Part shown: piece after piece, positions 26,398-34,122 of the stretch
How positions within the stretch are numbered: position 1 is the first letter of the stretch
How the letters are laid out: every line of letters starts with the position of its first letter
NCBI GenBank assembly: GCA_001940705.1
Contig: MEHG01000006.1
Coordinates: 1 to 46,908, forward strand
Reading direction: 5' to 3'
Length of the DNA: 46,908 bases
Source: Candidatus Thorarchaeota archaeon AB_25
GTDB lineage: Archaea > Asgardarchaeota > Thorarchaeia > Thorarchaeales > Thorarchaeaceae
Translations under genes and position numbers: made by a program
Notes under the pieces: model-generated
What the model saw: only the letters and a program-made list of their open reading frames with translations
What the model was told of the DNA's origin: nothing
The model's database searches: none

Positions 26398-27024
26398 TCA
26401 TACACCTTTTCTGTGAGCCCTTAGAAATGCGTGCCATTTCTTTCTCAGGTCTCTGTATTGCGAATCTTCTTCCAGAGCAAAGCGACGCATGATTCGCGAC
26501 GCATCGCCTCGTGCCGAGGATGGCATTTTATCAAGATCATCCTCGTTTACGATAAGATTGCGAGAACTAAGTTCATTCTCGCAGCTTATCAACGCCGTCA
26601 GCATTTCCACAGCCTCACCAACCTGATTCTCTGGAACATCTATGCCATAGACTGAGAGGCTTCTAATTATGGACTTCAGGCGTTTTGTAGTATCATCCCC
26701 AGTGGCTTGTACCATTTCACTAATACCCATCCTGTACTCACGGGCAGTTGCACGGTAATACCTCTGGACTATACCTGTCTGGGTCTGTTCTGTTCTTTCT
26801 TCGAAGACAAGACCAACTTCCTTCAACTTCTGAATATGGTGAAGGATAGTTCCAGGGTTCTTGCCTGTCACATCTGAAAGCTGTTTGACTGTCATCGAGT
26901 CTTTCACGAGATAGTCGAACACTATCTTGGCTCGGGTTGGCTCCATGAGTAACTTGATTATTTTCTTGTCTTCGATGACTTCCATATCCTTGATTCGCCG
27001 TTTTCGTTTACTGGAGCCGCTCAT
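26398..27024 (-). CDS. Winged-helix (ArsR-like) transcriptional regulator
   Basis: A 208-residue DNA-binding protein. After a basic start (MSGSSKRKRRIK) comes a winged helix at about 18-95: helix RAKIVFDYLVK, turn SMTVKQLSDVTGKNPGTILHHIQKLKEVGLV (recognition helix about 54-66) and a wing VQRYYRATA. The following 110 residues are helical and may serve in dimerisation or ligand binding. No metal-binding Cys motif of classical ArsR proteins is visible. GGAGG overlapping the preceding stop gives a good ribosome site for the ATG at 27024. Its operon is headed by an array of GTTTGG/CCAAAC sites, so autoregulation through those sites, and control of the matching promoter near 18.05 kb, is the simplest inference. 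Confidence 0.82.
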   Translation of the reverse strand: MSGSSKRKRRIKDMEVIEDKKIIKLLMEPTRAKIVFDYLVKDSMTVKQLSDVTGKNPGTILHHIQKLKEVGLVFEERTEQTQTGIVQRYYRATAREYRMGISEMVQATGDDTTKRLKSIIRSLSVYGIDVPENQVGEAVEMLTALISCENELSSRNLIVNEDDLDKMPSSARGDASRIMRRFALEEDSQYRDLRKKWHAFLRAHRKGV

Positions 27025-27026
27025 TG

Positions 27027-27974
27027 TTACAGTCCTCCTATAAAACTAGGACCAGCCTCATCCTCGTCTTCTTGAAGAATGAGGTCTTCATCCTCAGCTG
27101 TGAGTATCATGTACACTCTTGTGAGACCTATTGATACCGCAGGTAATAGAACGAATGCTAAGATCAGAGCCATTGGGATTGCATATACTCCCATAAACAT
27201 CAAAGCTGGCTCAAAGGTACCCAAAGTGAATGGCACAATTATCAAGGGCACGAGAAGAGCCAAAATGAGTAGAATATATGAGATCCAGACTCCAAACACA
27301 CGGTCAAAATATTGGATTCCCATCCTGATTGACCGTTTCGTTGCTTCAATGACGGAATAACCATCGATTATCGCAGGGAACAGCATTGTCATAAGTCCGG
27401 TACTCAGTGCAAACCAAACTATACCGAGGCCAGAGATTAGCGGATTCATTGTTGTTGTTGATCCGATACCTATGAAAGCAATATTGAGAATCTGCTCTCC
27501 AAAGAGAAATACTGACCCCAAAATTACAAGCATGATAGGTCCCAGGATAAACAGGAATAACATAATTCCTCCACCAGCAAGTGAGAAGAACTTCTTCTTG
27601 TACCAAGTGAAGACTCCCTCTGCGGAAGTTCCTTCACTCTCCACAATCTCACGAGCCATTCCAAAGAGCGCACCAGTAGCTACAAAGAATGGAGCAACAA
27701 ATGGTAGCGCGATAAGGAAGATACCAGTGGCGATTGTCATTCCTCCAGCTGTCGACCATTCATTGAATGTCTCAGCCCAGATCGTGAAAGATTCAAGACC
27801 TCCGGATGACAATAGCATTGGAACGAAGACAAATGCCGCGACTATAGCTATCAATATGATTGTGACTAAGAAGACTCCAATTATCGCAAGCACATAGGAT
27901 ATCACGTTCCTGAGAGCAAACTTAATGCTAATCTTCAGATCGTCAAGAAGTGTTTGAAAGCTCGCGTTTTTCAT
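27027..27974 (-). CDS. Polytopic membrane protein, tandem paralogue 1
   Basis: A 315-residue protein with about six hydrophobic segments. It aligns over its length with the protein encoded just upstream (28052-28960): both begin with a soluble TxLDDxKxSxKxAxxxxxSYxLA segment and share the block QYFDRVFGV after a basic stretch (KRSIRMGIQYFDRVFGV here), followed by a long Leu/Ile-rich helix. The C-terminal tail is acidic (EDEDLILQEDEDE). It resembles DUF6159/DUF4013-type polytopic proteins, of unknown function; that assignment is tentative. The ATG at 27974 follows AGGTG. The gap to the upstream paralogue holds a long hairpin, and the gap to the regulator gene is two bases. Confidence 0.75.
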   Translation of the reverse strand: MKNASFQTLLDDLKISIKFALRNVISYVLAIIGVFLVTIILIAIVAAFVFVPMLLSSGGLESFTIWAETFNEWSTAGGMTIATGIFLIALPFVAPFFVATGALFGMAREIVESEGTSAEGVFTWYKKKFFSLAGGGIMLFLFILGPIMLVILGSVFLFGEQILNIAFIGIGSTTTMNPLISGLGIVWFALSTGLMTMLFPAIIDGYSVIEATKRSIRMGIQYFDRVFGVWISYILLILALLVPLIIVPFTLGTFEPALMFMGVYAIPMALILAFVLLPAVSIGLTRVYMILTAEDEDLILQEDEDEAGPSFIGGL

Positions 27975-28000
27975 TATTTTTCACACCTAGAAAGATAGTA

Positions 28001-28038
28001 GGAGAGTGTCTTGAAAGTTGTCCTTTAAGGCACTCTCC
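28001..28038 (-). promoter_or_regulatory. Long intra-operon hairpin between two paralogous membrane genes
   Basis: GGAGAGTG (28001-28008) pairs with CACTCTCC (28031-28038). The inner arms CTTGAAAG and CTTTAAGG extend the stem around a five-base loop, with one bulge, one mismatch and one wobble. On the minus strand it lies between the stop of the 28052 gene and the ATG at 27974, and is followed by a pyrimidine-rich TACTATCTTTCTAGG. A partial terminator, an RNA processing site or an RNA-stabilising element would all fit. Confidence 0.5.
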
Positions 28039-28051
28039 ATGTTCATAGCAC

Positions 28052-28960
28052 CTACACGATTGGCATATCAACAACACTCTGTGTTGCGATTTCACCACCA
28101 GTGAGTTCCTGGTAGACCTTGACCCAAGCAATCCTTACCATTGGCAAGAATACTAGGAGCCAGAGGAACACCATGATCACTGTGTAAAGCCCCACACCAA
28201 CTAGTGCAGGAATAAAAGCCATCGTGACCGGTGGAACCAACGGTATCATTGCAAAAGCTGCAATGATTATGGGACCGAAGGTGGCGACTAATAGAAGCAC
28301 AATGGCTGTCAAGACACCGAACACACGATCGAAGTATTGGCGGGATAGAGAGAAGGAATCCTTGACCGCGGTCTGAACTCCCTTACCACTAGCAACAGCG
28401 GGCCAGACCAATGAAGTCAGACCAGCGGTTAAGTATACCCACACGAATGTGAATACTGTGAGGAGGTATGTGGGGAGAGCGGTGATGGTATAACCCATCG
28501 CATAGGAAGTGAGTCCCCAGGCGACAACGGGTGGCAGTAAGACTATGATAGTGAGAACTGCACCAGTACTTGCAAAGGATAAGAACTTGTGACGGAAGTA
28601 GGAGAATGCTGCCTCAGCCTTGGTCTCACCCTTGGTGACCAGATCGTGGCTCATTCCGTAGATAGAGCCGCTGACAACCATGAACAATGAGATGACTGGA
28701 ATCAATACCAGAATACCCAAGCCTCCAACAAGGAGAGGGTTAGCGGTGGCCCAGTTAGCCATAGCAGTCATTGTGGCTGCATCGAAAGGTACGAGAAAAG
28801 CCCATGCTACTAGTAGCACAGGGATTGCGACGACTCCAACAAGGAGCGCCATGACAATCAACATGCCTAAGTTCGCCAGGAAGTAGCTAAGCATGCTTTT
28901 CCAAGCGAGTTTGGCGCTTGTCTTCATGTCATCGAGAATGGTTCCGAAAGTTGTTGACAT
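28052..28960 (-). CDS. Polytopic membrane protein, tandem paralogue 2
   Basis: A 302-residue protein with about six hydrophobic segments and the same design as its neighbour: N-terminal TILDDMKTSAKLAWKSML, a hydrophobic pair, a Gly-rich loop with YGMSHDLVTKGETKAEAAF, and the shared block RQYFDRVFGV before a long hydrophobic segment. The paralogue's matching loop reads FGMAREIVESEGTSAEGVF. I place the start at the ATG at 28960 because GGTG precedes it at good spacing; an ATG at 28972 is possible. It is the first gene of a four-gene operon with its paralogue, a winged-helix regulator and a TTGG-repeat protein, and lies directly downstream of the operator array at 28984-29100. Function is unknown. 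Confidence 0.75.
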   Translation of the reverse strand: MSTTFGTILDDMKTSAKLAWKSMLSYFLANLGMLIVMALLVGVVAIPVLLVAWAFLVPFDAATMTAMANWATANPLLVGGLGILVLIPVISLFMVVSGSIYGMSHDLVTKGETKAEAAFSYFRHKFLSFASTGAVLTIIVLLPPVVAWGLTSYAMGYTITALPTYLLTVFTFVWVYLTAGLTSLVWPAVASGKGVQTAVKDSFSLSRQYFDRVFGVLTAIVLLLVATFGPIIIAAFAMIPLVPPVTMAFIPALVGVGLYTVIMVFLWLLVFLPMVRIAWVKVYQELTGGEIATQSVVDMPIV

Positions 28961-28983
28961 TGTATACACCATATTATTATCGG

Positions 28984-29100
28984 CAAACGTTAGGCTTGTT
29001 ATCTACCAAACGTTTGACACATATCAAACTATAACTTATTTCCTTATAAATTGTTTGATGAACGCCAAACGTAACAATAACCATCAAACATTGTATATAA
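28984..29100 (-). promoter_or_regulatory. Promoter with multiple GTTTGG/CAAAC operator sites
   Basis: CAAAC half-sites occur at 28984-28988, 29007-29011 (inside CCAAACGTTTG), 29025-29029, 29066-29070 and 29085-29089, with GTTTG at 29053-29057. Read on the minus strand, GTTTGGCGTTCATCAAAC is followed within two bases by TTTATAAGG, the likely TATA for the 28960 gene. This closely matches the radical SAM promoter, where GTTTGGCTTTGACCAAAC is followed by ATTTTATATAG. Half-site spacing is 18-19 bp in both regions. The downstream half-sites overlap the predicted transcription start. Confidence 0.7.
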
Positions 29101-29119
29101 GAAAGGTGTCTACACTCTA

Positions 29120-30019
29120 TTACCGGTCTCTAACCATCTGTTTGAACTTCTCACGTCGATAGCTTGAGAAAAACTTGTGATATATGCCAATCAAGACCTT
29201 CACACTGGTCACATGCTCGTTCTGTCTGATCGAACGCACGGTATCAGTGAGGTCAGTGATGTCATTAGCTACTAAGAGAGAGAAGATAACTGGTTCAGAG
29301 GCTGAAACGTAAGTTTCCCAGTGTTTGAGGGGATAGTCTTTGAGTAGCCAATCTGAGATTGTAGAGTATGTAGCGGCCTTCTCATCCCATAAAATTCTAA
29401 CAATGTAGGGCAAGCTCGTAGCAGCCCCAAGTTCAAGTAGCGCTGAAAACCGAAGGGCACCACCTTCCTCAAGCTCACGGATTAGTCGTCTAACTCGTCG
29501 CGCAGTCAATCCGGTTATTTGTGCGATTTCAACAATGGGTAGTTTAGGGTCAGCAAGGAGTGGTTCTAATACTCGTAGATGCGTCTTGGTCATTTTCATC
29601 TCGGATCCCCAGTCTCGAATGAATGTGTGTAACTCGGCTTGCTCAACACTCGCCAGTGTTCGAAGAAATGCCCCAAGTTCCTGTAGTTCCTGCGGACCAT
29701 TATATTCAGCCACGAATGCATATACTCCATTTGAATAAGCAGCAGCAGCGAGGACATGATTGCTTGATCCGATCTCATCGACCATCTCTACCTCATCTCG
29801 AGAACCATCGGTTGATAGAAGACCAAATAATGAGTCAGTCCCGGTCATCGCTGGAGAGAGAGCTATTGAATAGCCGAAAATAACACCAGATTCCTCCAAA
29901 TTCAGAATCCGACGTCGAATTGCATTAGCTGATATGCCGTACTTGCGTGAGAGCTCTTGGTAACTGACCCTACAATTATACTCCAAGTCAGTCAGTATAT
30001 TCCTGTCCAATTCATCCAA
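29120..30019 (-). CDS. Lrp/AsnC-type regulator with two tandem HTH units
   Basis: A 299-residue protein made of two Lrp/AsnC-like halves. The first begins at the N-terminus with LDRNILTDLEYNCRVSYQ and an AsnC-type helix-turn-helix (ELSRKYGISANAIRRRI, about residues 21-37), followed by a beta-alpha segment like the RAM domain. The second helix-turn-helix is at about 159-180 (IVEIAQITGLTARRVRRLI), followed by a second RAM-like part ending VKVLIGIYHKFF. The typical Lrp has one such unit of about 150 residues, so this is a fused dimer. It starts at a TTG at 30019 with no strong Shine-Dalgarno. It lies just upstream of the operator-controlled membrane operon on the same strand, but its target is unknown. 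Confidence 0.85.
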   Translation of the reverse strand: MDELDRNILTDLEYNCRVSYQELSRKYGISANAIRRRILNLEESGVIFGYSIALSPAMTGTDSLFGLLSTDGSRDEVEMVDEIGSSNHVLAAAAYSNGVYAFVAEYNGPQELQELGAFLRTLASVEQAELHTFIRDWGSEMKMTKTHLRVLEPLLADPKLPIVEIAQITGLTARRVRRLIRELEEGGALRFSALLELGAATSLPYIVRILWDEKAATYSTISDWLLKDYPLKHWETYVSASEPVIFSLLVANDITDLTDTVRSIRQNEHVTSVKVLIGIYHKFFSSYRREKFKQMVRDR

Positions 30020-30139
30020 GATTTACACATCCACGCGAGCCTTGCGGTCGATAGAGGGTCCTAGAACCCATTCCAAAGTCGTAAGTGGGAGGATTTATGC
30101 GTTCCTAACTAAGTGGAAGTGGTGAGCGGTATCTCAAGG

Positions 30140-31441
30140 TCATGTTGCCACAATCTGACGAACATGACTCTGAATTGCATGCCCTGTTGAGAATTCTTGA
30201 GTCTTGGTTGTTCGAGCATCATGTACAACCTTCTCAATCGCAAGCTCGTGGTTGATGTCTTTCAGTGCTTTGTTGATCTCAGATATTCGAGATTTGGACA
30301 CATATCGTTTGAATCCCAAGGCTGTGAGGATTTTATGACCATAGCTCGTGAGCCAAAGAGGAAATAGATCAACATTTCCAGACCTGTCAAACAGGACCAC
30401 TTCCTGCATCTCTTCTTTTCTACGTGAAAGGACTGAAGGAAGCAGGACACTACCGGGAGTTGTGGAGAGAGTTTCTAAATCGAAATAGAGTGTACTTCCT
30501 CCTCGCGTGAGTTGAGCCTCCAGGAGATTCACTATCTCAGAGTACAACTTCAGAACACCCTCTTCGTAGCTACCGCTGGTTGGTAAGAACTTCACAAAAT
30601 CACGAACTCGCCCATCATAACAAGCAAGTTCAGGCATACCAAAGGCATCAAGGAGAATTCTCTGTGCATCGAACTCAACCCCAATTTTCAGTTTCTTTGA
30701 TAGTGCTACTAGATGCTTCTTCACCCCAGTCCATCCAAATTCAGCCACTAGCTCGCGGTATGGTCTAGGAGAATATTCGACCTCCGTATTCTTTTCATAG
30801 AGCCAGTCTGGCACGATTACAGCTCTCCGTCCAGTGAAGAATGAAAAAAGGATGTCATTGAGGTTTGGAGGCACATTACTCATGTAGGAGTCTATGACAA
30901 TCTTTGGCTTTGTACCTCTATGTACCAGTTGAATCACAGCGGTTGTTAGCTGTTTGAGACCAAAAAGAGGAGCTATGTTGACCTGACTGAACTTGTTCTC
31001 TTGCAGATAGAGATACACCAAGTTCTCACATCCAGCAAGTGGAGAGAGATCAATATCCTTCAGCTTGTTATGGGACAAATCGAGATGTCTAAGACGTTTG
31101 CAATTCTGGAGCGGCGTTAGGTCGATCCAATCTAGTTTATTCACAGCGAGGCTCAGATATTCAAGGTCTGTACAGGATTGCAAAGGACGCAGATCTACTT
31201 CTGTCAACCAATTTGAGCTGATATCAATCCGAACAGGTTTGTCTATCTCCTCAACCCACTCCAAATTCGATTTTCTAAGAAAGAATTCACTCCCCTCATC
31301 TGCGGGAGTCTTGAAAATGAAATGATAGTTTTTTGCAGGTTCCTTTGCACATCTCACTACGACCATTAATTCATCTGACAATTCACTCCACCGCTCCTGG
31401 ATACTAGTCCGGTATGTCGGTTTATTAGCACCCCCAAACAA
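30140..31441 (-). CDS. Leucine-rich repeat protein
   Basis: A roughly 433-residue cytoplasmic protein. Residues of about 72-165 contain four or five leucine-rich repeats of 23-24 residues with consensus L-x-x-L-x-L-x-x-N-x-L-x-x-I-D-L-x-P-L (for example LRHLDLSHNKLKDIDLSPL). The rest, about 170-433, is a mixed alpha/beta region without a motif I recognise; it contains an EFGWTGVKKHLVALSKKL helix and a YFDLETLSTTPGSVLLPSVLSRR segment. The apparent start is a TTG at 31441 without a convincing Shine-Dalgarno; an ATG 28 codons inside is an alternative. LRRs bind proteins. The partner is unknown, and the neighbouring genes (an Lrp regulator and an M3 pseudogene) give little help. Confidence 0.75.
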   Translation of the reverse strand: MFGGANKPTYRTSIQERWSELSDELMVVVRCAKEPAKNYHFIFKTPADEGSEFFLRKSNLEWVEEIDKPVRIDISSNWLTEVDLRPLQSCTDLEYLSLAVNKLDWIDLTPLQNCKRLRHLDLSHNKLKDIDLSPLAGCENLVYLYLQENKFSQVNIAPLFGLKQLTTAVIQLVHRGTKPKIVIDSYMSNVPPNLNDILFSFFTGRRAVIVPDWLYEKNTEVEYSPRPYRELVAEFGWTGVKKHLVALSKKLKIGVEFDAQRILLDAFGMPELACYDGRVRDFVKFLPTSGSYEEGVLKLYSEIVNLLEAQLTRGGSTLYFDLETLSTTPGSVLLPSVLSRRKEEMQEVVLFDRSGNVDLFPLWLTSYGHKILTALGFKRYVSKSRISEINKALKDINHELAIEKVVHDARTTKTQEFSTGHAIQSHVRQIVAT

Positions 31442-31463
31442 CTGTGAGGCGTTTTGTCTACTT

Positions 31464-32520
31464 CTAGATGAGCTTCTTGAACTCCTCTAGGAATCTGTTT
31501 GCTTGCTTGGCACCAAGCTCCCAGAATTTGGGATCGGCAATGTCGAATCCAAAGTCCAAGAGGTGTTCACGTACACTCTTTGTGTTTCCTCCAGCGAGGA
31601 AATCCTTGAAACGGTCTACAAAGACAGGACCCTCTTGTTTGTACACCTCATAGAGTGCGAAAACAAGCAGCTGGGCAAAACTATAGCTGAAGTTATAGTA
31701 TCTACGGTTTGGTATGAATGTGTGACCGAATCGAGCCCACTCGTATTCCATGTATTCGTTCCAATCAACACTGTCTCCAAATACCCGTTTCTTTGCGGCA
31801 TTCCAGAGTTTGCAGGCGGTTTCTGCATCCAGGTACTTGCCTGAGGTTATCGTGTCGTAAAGGCTTGTTTCAAAGAGCGCTCTCAGACCAACGTATTAGA
31901 CGACATAGAAGTAGTCACCCAAGACATACGAGAGGATCTCTATCTTCTGTTCCTTTGAATCGGACATAGCGAGTATCTTGTCAGTCAAAAGCAGTTATCC
32001 AAAGATTGAACCCATCTCAGCAAGACAAGAGAAGTTCGAGAATTCAGATGGCTCTGTTTGTGTCGAGTGAGATGTCCCTGAACAGCATGACCAAGTTCGT
32101 GTGCTAATGTGTAGACTTTTTCCATGGCTCAACTTCAGCAACGAAGGTCGCGTAGATCCCTTCAAGTTTCTCTTCACTCGTTGTGTAGAATTCCAGGCTA
32201 GTTCCAGGTTTCCGGAGATAATGGTCCATCCTATAGACATTATTTTCGAACCAACCACCAGAATGACATACTTGGTGCCACCAATTAGGTAGTCCATTGA
32301 GCGAATCAATCACATGTGTTTTCATGGACTCGTTGAAATGATACTCGAGGTCGAGCTCTCCAAGAGAGTCTAAGTGCACCAAGACATCGAAATGCTTCCT
32401 GGAAGAAATATGTCAGGACTCATCCGTTCAACATCCTCTGGATTAAATGGGAAGTGATTTCTACCCAATATTGCATACTCCCCGGATAGAATAGGGACAT
32501 GACTAGATGTCACGGGGGGA
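31464..32520 (-). pseudogene. Degraded M3-family oligoendopeptidase (PepF-like)
   Basis: Fragments in different frames together resemble an M3B oligopeptidase. The zinc site VYTLAHELGHAVQGH is encoded at about 32072-32110 (HELGH at 32087-32101). It is followed, after a frameshift, by FSCLAEMGSIFG, then a third piece (SKEQKIEILSYVLGDYFYVV, a stop codon, then VGLRALFETSLYDT), and finally a long C-terminal piece (31464-31751) with RRYYNFSYSFAQLLVFALYEVYK, the typical family C-terminus. Upstream, LEFYTTSEEKLEGIYATF is in another frame from the zinc motif. At least two frameshifts and one in-frame stop break the gene, and much of the N-terminal half is missing. Homopolymer errors could explain one break, but not all. 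Confidence 0.7.
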
Positions 32521-32522
32521 TC

Positions 32523-33080
32523 TTAAGGAAGATTGAGAGAGAGGGTGAGAACCAGTAGTGTAAGTAATAGAGCGACTGTGATTCCTCTTGCCACTTTGGT
32601 ATTTACTCTTCGCCTCATGAGTGCGAATCTAATCCCTATGACCACATGGATGATGATGGCACTAGCAAGAAGAATGTCAAAGACACGATGAGGAGCAAAT
32701 GGAAATACAAACTCGGTTAACTGTGCAATGTACGGATACCTATTCAGACCAGTCAGAATCATCACTACGGCTGCAATCACGATGACCCAACTTGATATTC
32801 TCTGAACAAGTCGTAGAAAGAAGAGGGAGTTCTTCTTTCCCCACCCGATCTTGTTGATCGTAGCACGCAAGCTCAGCTTGAAGTGCTTGAGTGTGTATAA
32901 AATGTGGCCAGTGAGTAAACTGATGAATGCTATCTCAAAGATTCTGTGTAGATAGAATGGAACTGCAGAACCAGGAAACATGCCTTTTGACAGAGTATAG
33001 CCAGTAGCAATTGTAGCTAGTGAAACTACAACAAGGACCCAAGAGATGTACCTGTGAATAAATACATGTGGCGAGTGCAT
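32523..33080 (-). CDS. b-type cytochrome-like membrane protein
   Basis: A 185-residue protein with about five hydrophobic segments. Two internally similar halves contain paired His residues: HRIFEIAFISLLTGHILYTLKHF (about 45-67) and HRVFDILLASAIIIHVVIGIRFAL (about 129-152), with an additional HxxxHR near the N-terminus (HSPHVFIHR). In di-heme membrane cytochromes such as succinate dehydrogenase anchors and b561-like proteins, such His pairs hold heme b across the bilayer, so heme ligation is a reasonable inference. No soluble redox partner is encoded beside it. It lies between a 37-codon mini-gene with its terminator and the decayed M3 peptidase. Confidence 0.7.
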   Translation of the reverse strand: MHSPHVFIHRYISWVLVVVSLATIATGYTLSKGMFPGSAVPFYLHRIFEIAFISLLTGHILYTLKHFKLSLRATINKIGWGKKNSLFFLRLVQRISSWVIVIAAVVMILTGLNRYPYIAQLTEFVFPFAPHRVFDILLASAIIIHVVIGIRFALMRRRVNTKVARGITVALLLTLLVLTLSLNLP

Positions 33081-33135
33081 CAGGTATCAGTAGAAACTTG
33101 TAGTTCCAAGATATAACCATTGGGTTGTGAAAGTT

Positions 33136-33183
33136 AAAAAAAAACCTATGAAAAGATGCCTCGTGGCAATAGAGACCACGAGG
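33136..33183 (-). terminator. Strong rho-independent-like terminator
   Basis: CCTCGTGG (33159-33166) and CCACGAGG (33176-33183) form a perfect eight-base stem with a nine-base loop. On the minus strand a run of nine T follows after about 14 bases (A-run at 33136-33144). It lies just beyond the stop of the small gene at 33194, which supports that gene being transcribed on its own. Confidence 0.6.
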
Positions 33184-33193
33184 TATGCCACAT

Positions 33194-33307
33194 CTAGATG
33201 AGCTTCTTGATCTCTTTAACCAATGCGTCAATAAGTTTCTTCACTTCGGGTGCTGTCGCACCGTTTACCATTGGAGAAAGGTCCCACGACATCTTTGATT
33301 CCGTCAT
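33194..33307 (-). CDS. 37-residue small protein or M3 peptidase remnant
   Basis: An ATG at 33307 opens a 37-codon frame ending in TAG at 33194. The start, MTESKMSWDLSPMV, resembles the WDLSPL opening of M3B oligoendopeptidases, and its end, EIKKLI followed by TAG, shares 15 bases of DNA with the end of the M3 pseudogene (EFKKLI, 31464). It may therefore be an N-terminus joined to a C-terminus by a large internal deletion, or a real small protein. The terminator that follows and the intact frame argue for expression. No clear Shine-Dalgarno is visible. The rest of the stretch from 33308 to 33404 holds only the promoter region of the PHP gene. Confidence 0.4.
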   Translation of the reverse strand: MTESKMSWDLSPMVNGATAPEVKKLIDALVKEIKKLI

Positions 33308-33404
33308 TGTGAACACTAAAAATTGTGCTTCAGGACCCCCATAAACGCACTAGTCTTTGGACGATGGGTTGAGTTAAATTGGTAACATAAAACTAGAGTG
33401 TGCA

Positions 33405-34061
33405 ATGACCAGTGGCCTCGAAGACCTACATATACATTCCAGCTACTCTGATGGAGCTTCCGAAATAGAAGAGATAGTTCAGCGTGCAGTATCTCTCAAA
33501 CTCAAGACGATTGCAATTGCAGACCATTTTTGGCCTTCAATGGGGTCTCGAAAGGGGGGTGCAAACGTCATCGAGCAAAGGCGTTACGAGATTGAAACTT
33601 GTAGAAATGATTATCCAGACCTGACAATCCTCGATGCTGCGGAAGTCGATATTCAGTCAAACGGTGAGCTAGCCCCCGTTGCTGGAGGGCTAGAGCAATT
33701 CGACCTTGTCATAGGATCCTTCCACTGGTTCACAGACTCCACGAGATGGGCATCAGCCTTGGTCAAAGCGTTGAGGAAAAATGAGTTTCAAATTCTTGGA
33801 CACTGGGACGGGTATCTCTCCTCATATCGAGAGGAGGATGGGAAAATCGCTGCAGAGGCACTCGCTGATTCGGGGGTAGCCATTGAACTTAATGGAAGAT
33901 ATTCGGTTGAGCATACTGGATTCCTCGAGCTTGCTAAATCATGTGGTTGTGTTTTCTCATTAGGAAGTGACTCCCATGATGTGAATACAGTTGGGAGTCT
34001 TAACTTCCAAGTGAAATTAGCTTCGAGTATGGATCTCAACATAATGAAAATCAAACAGTGA
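33405..34061 (+). CDS. PHP-domain metal-dependent phosphoesterase
   Basis: A 218-residue PHP-fold protein. The metal-binding motifs are in order: HIHSSYSDG (about residues 9-17), IADHF (His about 42), AAEVDI (Glu about 80), GSFHWF (His about 107), and the late SLGSDSHDV (about 193). This is a complete set for a trinuclear metal site, as in histidinol-phosphatase-like and PolX-type PHP proteins. The length matches stand-alone PHP phosphoesterases. The substrate is unknown, perhaps a phosphomonoester such as a histidinol phosphate. A TATA-like GTTAAATTG lies about 30 bases before the ATG with no Shine-Dalgarno, so it is probably leaderless. A second promoter (TTATAGTATTT) separates it from the next gene. 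Confidence 0.87.
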   Translation: MTSGLEDLHIHSSYSDGASEIEEIVQRAVSLKLKTIAIADHFWPSMGSRKGGANVIEQRRYEIETCRNDYPDLTILDAAEVDIQSNGELAPVAGGLEQFDLVIGSFHWFTDSTRWASALVKALRKNEFQILGHWDGYLSSYREEDGKIAAEALADSGVAIELNGRYSVEHTGFLELAKSCGCVFSLGSDSHDVNTVGSLNFQVKLASSMDLNIMKIKQ

Positions 34062-34122
34062 GTGAATCCAGAAGCCTTTTCATTCACGAATTATAGTATT
34101 TCAATATTGGAGATGACTAGTG

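Noticed and set aside
28984-29100. Repeated CAAAC half-sites considered as a CRISPR leader or array
   Set aside because: Units are only 5-7 bases with 18-19 base spacing, occur around TATA elements and recur in another promoter, so operators fit better.
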